Assembly: GCA_043721775.1 (NCBI GenBank)
Contig: JAYSQA010000157.1
Span: 1-32,481 of the forward strand
From: Stagnihabitans sp043721775
GTDB taxonomy: Bacteria > Pseudomonadota > Alphaproteobacteria > Rhodobacterales > Rhodobacteraceae
Direction: 5' to 3'
Length of the DNA stretch: 32,481 nt
Every line of letters starts with the position of its first letter. Position 1 is the first letter of the stretch. The notes below the pieces were generated by a model. That model ran no database searches. It saw only the letters and a list, made by a program, of their open reading frames with translations, and was not told where the DNA came from. Shown here piece by piece: positions 1 through 6,560 of this stretch. The position numbers and the translations under genes are program-made.

Positions 1-54
1 AGCGCTTCGTCCGCCAACACCCCAAACCACCCCAAATCCCGACCGCCGTCTGGA

Positions 55-634
55 TCACCCCGCCCAGGAAAACCGAGCCAGCCCAAGCCTAAACCCAAAT
101 GCCGCAAAGTCGTTGACAGGTTCCGGACCGCGACACTTTGCGGTCCCCATTCCCGACCAAGGAAGGCCCGTTGCGACATGCAACGCCAGATCCAAGGCCA
201 CAAAGGTCTTGCCCACGTTGCTGGGGCCGTAGAGCACTGACAGGGCGCCTTGATCAAGCAGGCCCTTAACCAGCGGCTTGCCGCCCCTTTCCAACGCGGC
301 GTTGGCTGCTTCGTCAAAACTGATCACGGATAGGGAGCGCCGTGCGTCTGTGCCTTGGGCCGCCACGCCAGCGCCTGCCGGCGAACTTCCCTTCATCGGG
401 CAGAAGGTCAAACCATTCATCCAGCCCCCGCGGCTGCGACGTGACCCACGCCCGCGCCAATTCCCGTTCGGTCAGCTTTTCTTCTCGGTCATCGCCGGGC
501 TTCACAGCGAGCGGCCACGCCCCCGCAAGGTGCGCGAATTCCTCGTGGGTGTAACCCCCGACGCGATGCAGCGCGCCAGCAAGCGCGATACAGTGCCCGG
601 ACCCCGACTTGTCGCCTTCCTTCACACCTTCGCG
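55..634 (-). pseudogene. Remnant of AAA/RepA-like ATPase half of an element replication gene
   Basis: On the minus strand, the frame that continues past the TAG at 635-637 reads a good protein to about 370 (including a stretch ending in the residues DEWFDLLPDEGKFA). It then has to shift frame to continue into an ATPase segment containing a Walker A motif, GPSNVGKT, preceded by LLDQGALSVLY and followed by FVALDLALHVATGLPW. This pattern is typical of RepA/RecA-like helicase domains that follow a primase domain in element replication proteins. After GLPW the sequence no longer looks like the family and ends at a stop at 55-57, so Walker B and the rest of the ATPase core are missing. I infer that 55-1480 was once a single primase-helicase gene, now broken by one nonsense codon, one frameshift and loss of the C-terminal part. 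A separate short ATPase gene is possible but less likely. Confidence 0.6.
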
Positions 635-1480
635 CTACAAGCGGGCCAGGTCGCGCCGATCGGCCAAAACGCTGTTGAACTTGGTCTGGAGCTCTGCCGA
701 CAGGTCTTCAAAGATTGCCTCTCGATCATATCCGCAGCGGCGCAAGTCCTCTACAATCGCGGCAATCTGCGGGCTTTTGTCGGTCGTCTGCGCCGTGTAG
801 CTGGGTGCCACGGCGGCCTCCAGCTGGGCGCGGGTGAACCGTTCGCCGGTTTCTTTAACCACGCGCGCCGGGCGTTGCACGCGGCCTCTGGAGGCCTTGG
901 CCGCGGTGGGTATGTTGTCGGGGCCGGGCAAACGCAGGATCCGGTCGACGTTCTGCACATGGTCGCCGCGCAGCCCCTCGGCCATGCCAAGCCCCTGCGC
1001 CTCGGCCCATTGTACGTTCTCTGGTGTTGCCGCGACCTTGGACGCCAACAGGCTGTAGGCATGAAAACCGCCCCCACTGTCGACGATTATGCTCTTGCAA
1101 AGGTTCGGCGCCTTGCTCACGCGCGAACTGATGTCAGCGCGCGCCACGTCCAGATCAGCGCCGCCGGGCGGGACGATATCGACCCACACCGCCCGAACGC
1201 TGACGACGTCGCCCTTCTTTGCCTTGATGCCGACGAAGTCTGCGCGAACCTCGTTTACGGTGTGATATAGGTTGAACAGCCCGGCGCGCTCATTGACCCA
1301 GCCCACCACGTCGTCCAGCGCGCCGGGGGCAAAGGTCTTGCCGTGGCTTGGGCCGTCTGATTGTGGGTCAAAGGCAACGAGGTGATGCATTCCGGCCGGG
1401 TCGAGACGTTCAAGGAACGCCTTGGCAATGTCGCCGGGCGATTGCGCTGCGGTCGGAAAACTGTTGGATTGAAACGGCAT
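635..1480 (-). CDS. Primase-like domain protein of integrated element, ended early by TAG
   Basis: This 281-residue product resembles the archaeo-eukaryotic-type primase domain of plasmid and phage RepB-like proteins. What is visible is an SGGGFHAY motif (residues about 135-142), the later VDRILRLPG motif followed by NIP, and an upstream VWVDIVPPGG segment at the place of the metal-binding aspartates. In relatives I would expect VDIDPP there, so a catalytic aspartate may have been replaced by valine. The start is supported by AGGAAGG six bases before ATG at 1480. The stop is a TAG at 635-637, and the same frame carries on with plausible protein sequence (GDKSGSGHCIALAGALHRVGG), so it looks like a nonsense mutation in a longer primase-ATPase gene. 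It lies 47 bp after the preceding small DNA-binding gene. The role in element replication is inferred from family and context. Confidence 0.6.
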   Translation of the reverse strand: MPFQSNSFPTAAQSPGDIAKAFLERLDPAGMHHLVAFDPQSDGPSHGKTFAPGALDDVVGWVNERAGLFNLYHTVNEVRADFVGIKAKKGDVVSVRAVWVDIVPPGGADLDVARADISSRVSKAPNLCKSIIVDSGGGFHAYSLLASKVAATPENVQWAEAQGLGMAEGLRGDHVQNVDRILRLPGPDNIPTAAKASRGRVQRPARVVKETGERFTRAQLEAAVAPSYTAQTTDKSPQIAAIVEDLRRCGYDREAIFEDLSAELQTKFNSVLADRRDLARL

Positions 1481-1527
1481 ATCAGTCCTTCCTAAACCAG
1501 CGCCCCGTGCCAGCGGGGGCCGGTTTT

Positions 1528-1782
1528 CTAATTGGTGTTGTCGACGACAAGGCGCAGATGAGCTGCGCGCTTCGCGATCAGTTTGCGCCGCTGCCGATCT
1601 TTGGCGATCTCGCGGCGCACGCTGTTTTCGGAGACGAAAAGGCCCGCGCCTTGCGGCCCCCGGCGCGTTTCAAAGCGCCCATCCCCCGCCCGGTCCCAAG
1701 CCCAAGAGTACGATCTGTGAGCACGGGTCGCGGCCTCTTTCAGCGTGATGAAGCGCAGTTCGGGTTCGTGACTTTCCAGCAT
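1528..1782 (-). CDS. Small helix-turn-helix DNA-binding protein of integrated element
   Basis: This is an 84-residue basic protein. The N-terminal part (FITLKEAATRAHRSYSWAWD, residues 11-30) looks like an AlpA/excisionase-type winged helix-turn-helix, with the typical pattern 'LKEAA..A..S..' and a following strand around FETRRGPQGAGLFV. The C-terminus is rich in arginine and lysine. ATG at 1782 was chosen over longer in-frame starts because AGGAGAG lies eight bases upstream and because the upstream extension has no protein-like character. Genes of this type sit beside replication and integrase genes in tRNA-borne elements and act as transcription regulators or recombination directionality factors; which one applies here cannot be told from sequence. 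Confidence 0.65.
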   Translation of the reverse strand: MLESHEPELRFITLKEAATRAHRSYSWAWDRAGDGRFETRRGPQGAGLFVSENSVRREIAKDRQRRKLIAKRAAHLRLVVDNTN

Positions 1783-1850
1783 GGCTAAAACTCTCCTGTC
1801 CGGGGGGCGACTATGGGGCGTAGATTTGTGCGTTTCGACTGGCCAAACCG

Positions 1851-2543
1851 CTACGCCTTTTTGCGCAACTTCTTGGCGGGTTCCGCGTCGCTCGCCGCGA
1901 TGAAGTCCATTGCCATCGGCAGGGTCATGGCCGCGTGGCCCTTTTCCGGATCCGCGCCCACTGCCTGCCGCGTCGCGTCGACGCGCTTGCAACCTTGAAA
2001 GAAGTGCTTAACGCCTCTCCCTACGTGGTGCCGGTTGACGCCAGGGCCAAGGCGGGCGGCTGCGGCCGTAGCTTTTGCGCAGAATGTCGCGCCCGGCATT
2101 TGGCTGCCCACCATGACAAAGTCGGCCGCCGTGACCATGTGTGCCGTGGTTTTGGGCGACCCTTTGCGCGGCGCCCGTTCGCGCTGCGATGCGTTCTGAA
2201 AGGCGGACTCCATCTTGAGCCGTGCCAATTCGCTGACGACCTCGGGGTGCTCAGTGAATAGCCGATAAGTCTTTTCTTTTCCGTCCTTCGCTTCGAGCGT
2301 TTGGCGAAGCACGAAGTTGAGCACCACGTCAAACGGCAGTTTCCACAGCCTGTGCTCTTTGACGAACGCCGCGAAGTTGCCCAGATAACGAATGTTCTCG
2401 TCGTCTGATTGCCGCCATTCCGGGTCGGCCCCCGGCATGTTGTCGACGTAGAACTTCAAGGCAGACCCATCAGGCGGGTTGACGAATACGGATTTTGCCA
2501 CGGTTCGGGCGCCAGTGATGTAAGGGGAAGGCGCGCCCGGCAT
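1851..2543 (-). CDS. Hypothetical protein of integrated element
   Basis: This is a 230-residue protein that I do not recognise. It starts MPGAPSPYITGARTVAKSVF and contains a stretch rich in aromatic and charged residues (YVDNMPGADPEWRQSDDENI, then an FAAFVKEHRLWKLPFDVVLN helix-like segment). The middle is basic and the C-terminus lysine/arginine rich, ending KKLRKKA. No signal peptide or membrane segment is seen. ATG at 2543 was chosen because protein-like sequence begins there; the frame is open further upstream but only through a 28-bp tandem duplication and GC-rich shadow sequence. There is no clear Shine-Dalgarno, and it overlaps the end of the upstream helix-turn-helix gene, so translational coupling is possible. 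Context suggests an accessory function of the element. Confidence 0.55.
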   Translation of the reverse strand: MPGAPSPYITGARTVAKSVFVNPPDGSALKFYVDNMPGADPEWRQSDDENIRYLGNFAAFVKEHRLWKLPFDVVLNFVLRQTLEAKDGKEKTYRLFTEHPEVVSELARLKMESAFQNASQRERAPRKGSPKTTAHMVTAADFVMVGSQMPGATFCAKATAAAARLGPGVNRHHVGRGVKHFFQGCKRVDATRQAVGADPEKGHAAMTLPMAMDFIAASDAEPAKKLRKKA

Positions 2544-2806
2544 GGCCGCGCCGCTGCGGGGCCCAGCGGTCGGCCGCGCCGCTGCGGGGCCCAGCGGTCG
2601 GCCGCGCCCATCCATTCGCGAATGTCGGCCACGCGACAGTGTGGACGGCCTTTCACCGTCACGACGCGCGGGCCGCGCCCTTGGGCCGGCCATTGCTTCA
2701 GCGTCTGAAGCGAAAACCCGGCGATCTGGGAAAGCTGGCGCCGGGTCAGCAGCGCGTCGCCGGGCAGGGCGGCAATGTCGGGGGCGGGCTGGGCCGCCTT
2801 GCCCAT
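2456..2806 (-). CDS. Helix-turn-helix protein of integrated element, C-terminus altered by 28-bp duplication
   Basis: This 116-residue product has a recognisable N-terminal DNA-binding domain at about residues 19-68. It includes LLTRRQLSQIAGFSLQTLKQ, a basic strand (GPRVVTVKGRPHCR) and VADIREWM, the layout of AlpA/excisionase-like winged helix proteins. After WMGAADRWAPQRRG the reading passes through a perfect 28-bp tandem duplication (about 2548-2603). Because 28 is not a multiple of three, everything after it is out of the ancestral frame; with one copy removed the protein would end about 20 residues further on, at a TGA near 2476. The beginning overlaps the end of the upstream gene by about 60 bp and no strong Shine-Dalgarno is visible, so the start is uncertain. 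It is probably still a DNA-binding protein. Confidence 0.55.
   Translation of the reverse strand: MGKAAQPAPDIAALPGDALLTRRQLSQIAGFSLQTLKQWPAQGRGPRVVTVKGRPHCRVADIREWMGAADRWAPQRRGRPLGPAAARPCRARLPLTSLAPEPWQNPYSSTRLMGLP
2548..2603. repeat. Perfect 28-bp tandem duplication
   Basis: The 28-base unit beginning gccgcgccgctgcggggccc and ending agcggtcg occurs twice in a row without any difference. The next bases (gccgcgccc) begin a third partial copy. It lies inside the 3' part of the helix-turn-helix gene ending at 2456 and just before the start at 2543, and it shifts the frame of that gene. The identity of the copies points to a recent slippage event or to an assembly artefact. Confidence 0.9.
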
Positions 2807-3075
2807 TGCCGGCCATCATCGGCGCATGCGCGGTTCCCGCGGGGCACAGCTTGCCAAGGTTCCGCACTGTCGACAACTCCAGCCAAGCCGGACGTCGGCC
2901 CCAATACGCGCCCCGCTATTCGGCGGAACTCCAGTTTGCCTTGTGCCTCCAAGGCATAGATGGAAGCAGTGGAAAGGCCCAAGACTTCAACGGCGCGCTT
3001 GACCGAGTGAAACTCAACTTCGCGCCAAGAAATTGACGCTACCTGCGCAACCGCAGGGATAGGGCTTTTGTGCAA
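2746..3075 (-). CDS. Excisionase-like helix-turn-helix protein of integrated element
   Basis: This is a 109-residue product with a helix-turn-helix-like N-terminal domain: EVEFHSVKRAVEVLGLSTAS followed by IYALEAQGKLEFRRIAGRVL (residues about 20-59). Relatives in tRNA-borne elements read similarly and are often called excisionase or DNA-binding protein. The start is TTG at 3075, supported by GGAG eight bases upstream; no ATG in this frame fits as well. After about residue 85 the sequence becomes proline and arginine rich and overlaps the start of the next gene by about 60 bp, so the C-terminus may also be affected by a frameshift. It is the first gene after the integrase on this strand, the usual place for a recombination directionality factor, but that role is inference. 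Confidence 0.5.
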   Translation of the reverse strand: MHKSPIPAVAQVASISWREVEFHSVKRAVEVLGLSTASIYALEAQGKLEFRRIAGRVLGPTSGLAGVVDSAEPWQAVPRGNRACADDGRQWARRPSPPPTLPPCPATRC

Positions 3076-3129
3076 TTTGATGGCTCCTGACGAACCTACA
3101 GCGGATAGTTCTCCGCCCGTAGGGGGTTA

Positions 3130-3155
3130 CTGTTTTTGATGCTTCATAAAAACAG
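3130..3155. promoter_or_regulatory. AT-rich inverted repeat between integrase and excisionase-like gene
   Basis: CTGTTTTT at 3130-3137 is matched by AAAAACAG at 3148-3155, and inside it ATG (3139-3141) pairs with CAT (3145-3147) around a CTT loop. The arms total 11 bp with one unpaired G. It lies 68 bp past the integrase stop and 55 bp before the TTG of the next minus-strand gene. It could be an operator for the excisionase-like regulators or a weak terminator of the integrase transcript. Confidence 0.4.
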
Positions 3156-3222
3156 GTTCACCGTGTTCGCCAGGACATCGCGTCACTATCTGTGTGGGTT
3201 CAGGCTGGGAGAAAGTCAACTG

Positions 3223-4539
3223 CTAGATGTACCAAACCGCCATGCTCAAGATTGCCCGCCGCGCCAGTTCCTCGGTCATGTCGACGATGCAGGCGGCATA
3301 GTGCTTTTCGATCATCTCGGTCGACGTGTCGTGCAAGCTTGCGACGAGGCGCACCGGAAGACCGGCTTTCAGCCCCCGGACAATCGACGAATGCCGGAAG
3401 GCGTACATGATCGTATCCGGTGCCAGACCGGCCTTTGCGACAACCGCCGCCCATTGCTTTTCGATTTCAGCCGCCGCGCCCAGCGCCCGTTCCTTGTGCT
3501 TCTCCCACTGGAAAGGGCCGGTGCTCTTGCAGGCCCAGCGGGTCAATAGCGGGGCGTCTGGCGCGCGGCCCGCAAGGGTAGAGGTAAGCCGCGCCATGAC
3601 GTCGGGCGACAACGGCACAGCCACGGGCGGCTTGGCGTGCGCCGATCGGCCCTTCTTTGATCCGGGCATAAGAACGCGGCCAAGTTCGGGCTGCACGTTC
3701 CCAACCTGCAAGGCGGCCAGCTGGGAATAGCGCGCGCCGGTCGTGGCGGCCAACAGCACCAAGCGGCCAAACTTGCCGTCTTCCTCCAGGGCGAAAGCCG
3801 CCTCGATTGCCGCGCGCACCTGTGCGTCGGTCAGCAGTTGCTTGCGGGCTTGATCGGTCAGCGCCTCGGCACGGGTGCCCACCCTGATCTCTGCCAGCAA
3901 GTAGGGCGGCAGTTCGCGCTGGTGCGTCTCTGCGGCGGCGTTCAAGGCGGCACGCAGGTCATTCAACAGCCGGTTGACGCTGGCCTTGGCAATCGGCTTG
4001 CGGGCGGGCTCCGTCCTGCCTTCAGGCGCGGGCGGCGGGGCCGGAAGGCGCGCCCGCCACGCCATGAGGCCGCTGGCGCGAAGCTTCGCAAGGGGCATAT
4101 CGGCCAAGACCTTGTCGCCCAGAACGTGACGTTCCAGCCGCCCGGCGGCGTTCTTGCCGTCGCGTTGCGATCTGCGGAGGCGGAACTTGCCATAGGCTTC
4201 AATCGCACTGCGCACAGTCGGGCCCTTGGCCGGAGCGCCATCCTCGCGTCGCGTCTCGATGGTCGCTTGCTGGCGCTGGCCTCGCTCCAGCGCCGCGACT
4301 ACGGCGGCGCGGTAGGACAGGGCGCCAGACGGCGCGGCCTCGTCGTCAGCGGTGCCCAGCTTCTTTTCCAGCCGGTTCCCGTCGACCACGATCTTCGCCA
4401 CCCACGCGCCGGGGCCTTTGGCGGCCTTGCGATAACCAAGGCTTACGCCGCCCCGTCCGCCGCTCACGCCGCCCCAATAGGGACCTTTGCGCGCCTCCAG
4501 TTTCGCCCGTTTCGGGGCCGTGTTTATCCCGTTCGCCAT
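3223..4539 (-). CDS. int: Tyrosine-type site-specific integrase
   Basis: This product of about 438 residues is a tyrosine recombinase that would integrate and excise the element. The C-terminal catalytic domain shows the conserved arginine in TTGARYSQLAALQVGN, the HxxR box in YAFRHSSIVRG, a later histidine in SLHDTSTEMI and the nucleophilic tyrosine in EKHYAACI close to the C-terminus. A basic N-terminal arm and a core-binding domain (VRSAIEAYGKFRLRR to MAWRARLP) precede it. The frame is open to 4593, but ATG at 4539 (or the adjacent ATG at 4542) is preferred because GGGAAGA lies just upstream and the protein then begins MANGINTAPKRAKLEARKG. It sits beside a tRNA-Arg 3' remnant and reads away from it, the classic arrangement for elements that use a tRNA 3' end as attachment site. 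Confidence 0.92.
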   Translation of the reverse strand: MANGINTAPKRAKLEARKGPYWGGVSGGRGGVSLGYRKAAKGPGAWVAKIVVDGNRLEKKLGTADDEAAPSGALSYRAAVVAALERGQRQQATIETRREDGAPAKGPTVRSAIEAYGKFRLRRSQRDGKNAAGRLERHVLGDKVLADMPLAKLRASGLMAWRARLPAPPPAPEGRTEPARKPIAKASVNRLLNDLRAALNAAAETHQRELPPYLLAEIRVGTRAEALTDQARKQLLTDAQVRAAIEAAFALEEDGKFGRLVLLAATTGARYSQLAALQVGNVQPELGRVLMPGSKKGRSAHAKPPVAVPLSPDVMARLTSTLAGRAPDAPLLTRWACKSTGPFQWEKHKERALGAAAEIEKQWAAVVAKAGLAPDTIMYAFRHSSIVRGLKAGLPVRLVASLHDTSTEMIEKHYAACIVDMTEELARRAILSMAVWYI

Positions 4540-4557
4540 CATTCTTCCCAAACAGCG

Positions 4558-4577
4558 TCCCACACAGCCGTGTGGGA
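4558..4577. promoter_or_regulatory. Perfect 8-bp hairpin just upstream of integrase start
   Basis: TCCCACAC (4558-4565) and GTGTGGGA (4570-4577) are perfect complements separated by four bases, 16 bp before the ATG at 4542. Further upstream on the minus strand the DNA becomes very AT-rich (about 4580-4645) with a TATAAT at 4622-4617, which may be the integrase promoter; no good -35 box is seen. The hairpin would lie in the 5' leader and could be an operator or limit translation. All functional assignments are inference. Confidence 0.4.
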
Positions 4578-4680
4578 TGACTGTAAAAAGCATAACAGGG
4601 ATGTCTATAAAAGTATATTATATACAATTCGTTACAGTTATAATGGACCTCAGCGAGGGGTCAGATTTTCCGGCTTGCCG

Positions 4681-4729
4681 TGCCATCCGAAGGCAAATGC
4701 CGTACGTTCGAATCGTGCTGGGTGCACCA
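4681..4729 (+). other. 3' remnant of tRNA-Arg(CCG): right attachment site (attR)
   Basis: The sequence contains a partial anticodon arm with loop ATCCGAA (4685-4691, anticodon CCG), a perfect T-arm (GTACG 4702-4706, loop TTCGAAT 4707-4713, CGTGC 4714-4718), the acceptor strand TGGGTGC (4719-4725), discriminator A and encoded CCA ending at 4729. No D-arm or matching 5' acceptor (GCACCCA) is found upstream; the DNA there is AT-rich and unlike a tRNA. It is therefore a 3' half, as left by an integrase that recombines at the tRNA 3' end. The intact tRNA should be at the other end of the element, left of the window. Confidence 0.8.
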
Positions 4730-4798
4730 AATTCCGCCTTATCGCTCTTGTGTCCGGGTCATCACCTTGGCAAGTCTGCCGCCGAACACGGGGGCAGG

Positions 4799-5612
4799 AT
4801 GAACCGGGTCTTTGGCCATTTCGGACAGTTGCTGCAAGGCAGGTTCGGACCTTCGGGGCCGGTGGCTTTGGTGACTTTGCCATGTCCCGGGCTGTGGGCA
4901 GAGGCTGATGTTGCGCCCTCCGGTCAAATGGCTTTGTATCAACCCGTCAAGGTGGTGGGCTTGGCCGGTTTGCACCGGGTGTTGCGCCGTCTTGGACTGC
5001 CGGTGCGGGGCCGCTTCCGGTTGCGGGTGAATATGCCGCCGGGTGGTGGGGCCGGGGGCCTCGACCGCCGGCCTGATTGCATTGGCGCAAACGGCGCTAC
5101 AGGCGGCGGCGGGGCAAGTCGCTGGTGGCAGGGATGCCACCGCACTGATGCAGGCGGTCTTTGCCGAAGAGCGCGCCTCTGACCCACTGCTGTTTTTGCG
5201 GCCAGAGCGGGTGCTGTGGGCCTCACGCAGGGGAGAGGTGCTGGCAGATTTGCCGCCTTTGCCGCGGTTCGAGGTTTTGGGCGGCTTTTGCGGCGCTCGT
5301 CAGCGAACTGACCCCGATGACCACGGCTTCCCTAACATCAGCGACCTGGCGCAGGACTGGCCCGGCGCCGACCTGCCCCACATGGCGCAGTTGGCAGCCG
5401 AGTCGGCGCGGCGCACTTTGGCACTGCGCGGCCCCGCTGCTGACCCGACCCCGGCCCTGGCCCGCAGCCTTGACGCGCTTGGATTCTGCATTGCCCATAC
5501 CGGCGCTGCCCGAGGACTGATCTTTGCGCCGGGAACCGTACCGGAAAGGGCGGTGGCAGACTTGCGCAGCAGCGGTTTTTCAAGGATCACCCGGTTCATG
5601 TGCGGGGGGTAG
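4799..5612 (+). pseudogene. pduX: PduX-like L-threonine kinase (GHMP family), frameshifted
   Basis: The product would phosphorylate L-threonine to L-threonine O-3-phosphate, the precursor of the aminopropanol linker of cobalamin. The N-terminal part, from ATG at 4799 (MNRVFGHFGQLLQGRFGPSG), is in one frame. The rest is in another, including the GHMP ATP-binding signature around GAGASTAGLIAL and the C-terminal HTGAARGLIFAPG motif. The two halves join if one base is removed from the G-rich stretch at 5041-5058 (for example the five-G run at 5054-5058); the corrected gene is 270 codons, a normal length. It ends three bases before cobD and heads the cobD-cobC group. Only one indel in a homopolymer is seen, so a sequencing error remains possible. 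Rhodobacterales are also reported to use a kinase named BluE for this step; I cannot say whether this gene is that one. Confidence 0.72.
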
Positions 5613-5615
5613 GTC

Positions 5616-6560
5616 ATGCTGTTTGCGGGTGCTATGCTGGTGGCCATGGTGGTCGATGCGGGCTTTGGCTGGCCCGACTGGCTTTATGACCGCATTGGCC
5701 ATCCTGTCACCTGGTTGGGCGGGCTGATCGATCGGGCCGAGAAGCGGCTGAACCTTGCCACTCTGCCGTTCTGGCGGCGGCGGTTGAACGGGGTTGCGGT
5801 CTGCGTTGGCATCACGGGCCTTGCGTGGAGTGTCGCACAACTGATCGTCTGGAGCCTGCCGGTGGGCCTGTGGGGCGGTATCCTGACCGGGGTGTTCGCC
5901 TGGCCGCTGGTGGCATCGCGTTCGCTGCACGACCATGTGCTGCGGGTGGCGCGGCCTTTGGCGCGGCGCGATCTGCAAGGCGCGCGTGATGCGGTGGCGA
6001 TGATCGTCGGGCGCGATCCTGCGACGCTTGATACCCCGGGCGTGGCGCGGGCGGCACTGGAAAGCCTGGCCGAGAACGCCTCGGACGGGGTGGTGGCGCC
6101 ATTGTTCTGGGGCGTGATTTTCGGATTGCCGGGGATTGCCGCCTACAAGGCGATCAACACGATGGACTCGATGATTGGCCATATGAGCCCGCGTTACCGC
6201 GCCTTCGGCTGGGCTGCGGCGCGGCTTGATGATCTGGTGAACCTGGTGCCCGCCCGGTTGACCGCACTGCTGTTCGTGGCGGTGGCAGGTTCGCGCTGGA
6301 ACCTGGCGCTGAAGGTCATGGTGGCGGATGCCGGTCACCACCGATCCCCCAACGCAGGGTGGCCAGAGGCGGCGATGGCGGGGGCTTTGGGCGTCCGGCT
6401 GTCAGGGCCGCGTGTCTATGACGGGGCAGTGACGGCAGAGCCTTGGGTGAACGCGGGGGCTGCCGATCCGGGGCCGCTGGATCTGGGGCGTGGATTGAAC
6501 CTGTACCTTGCAGCCATGCTGGCACTGGCCGGGCTGATCGCCGTGGTGGCGGTGCTATGA
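5616..6560 (+). CDS. cobD: Adenosylcobinamide-phosphate synthase CobD/CbiB
   Basis: This 314-residue integral membrane protein joins adenosylcobyric acid to aminopropanol phosphate, giving adenosylcobinamide phosphate. Recognisable features are the N-terminal hydrophobic segment and DAGFGWPDWLYDRIGHPVTW, the conserved SRSLHDHV region (about residue 106), the LESLAENASDGVVAPLFWG motif (about 150-168), YKAINTMDSMIGH (about 178-190) and GGRSPNAG-like HHRSPNAGWPEAAMAG (about 242-257). The length is normal for the family. It starts three bases after the frameshifted threonine kinase and overlaps the cobC start by four bases (ATGA), so the three genes are co-transcribed. It is intact, although both genes that make its linker substrate are damaged. 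'cobD' follows the aerobic nomenclature; the Salmonella name is cbiB. Confidence 0.93.
   Translation: MLFAGAMLVAMVVDAGFGWPDWLYDRIGHPVTWLGGLIDRAEKRLNLATLPFWRRRLNGVAVCVGITGLAWSVAQLIVWSLPVGLWGGILTGVFAWPLVASRSLHDHVLRVARPLARRDLQGARDAVAMIVGRDPATLDTPGVARAALESLAENASDGVVAPLFWGVIFGLPGIAAYKAINTMDSMIGHMSPRYRAFGWAAARLDDLVNLVPARLTALLFVAVAGSRWNLALKVMVADAGHHRSPNAGWPEAAMAGALGVRLSGPRVYDGAVTAEPWVNAGAADPGPLDLGRGLNLYLAAMLALAGLIAVVAVL

Noticed and set aside
278..1270. Long plus-strand reading frame opposite the primase gene
   Set aside because: It is antisense to a gene with recognisable primase motifs and shows no domain pattern; a GC-rich shadow frame.
55..4539. New defence or anti-phage system on the integrated element
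   Set aside because: The genes visible are an integrase, small DNA-binding proteins, an unknown protein and a broken primase-ATPase; none shows a defence domain, and the cargo would lie left of the window.
4636..4729. Complete tRNA gene on the plus strand
   Set aside because: Only the anticodon, T and 3' acceptor arms can be formed. The bases upstream give no D-arm and no GCACCCA-like 5' acceptor, so it is a 3' remnant.
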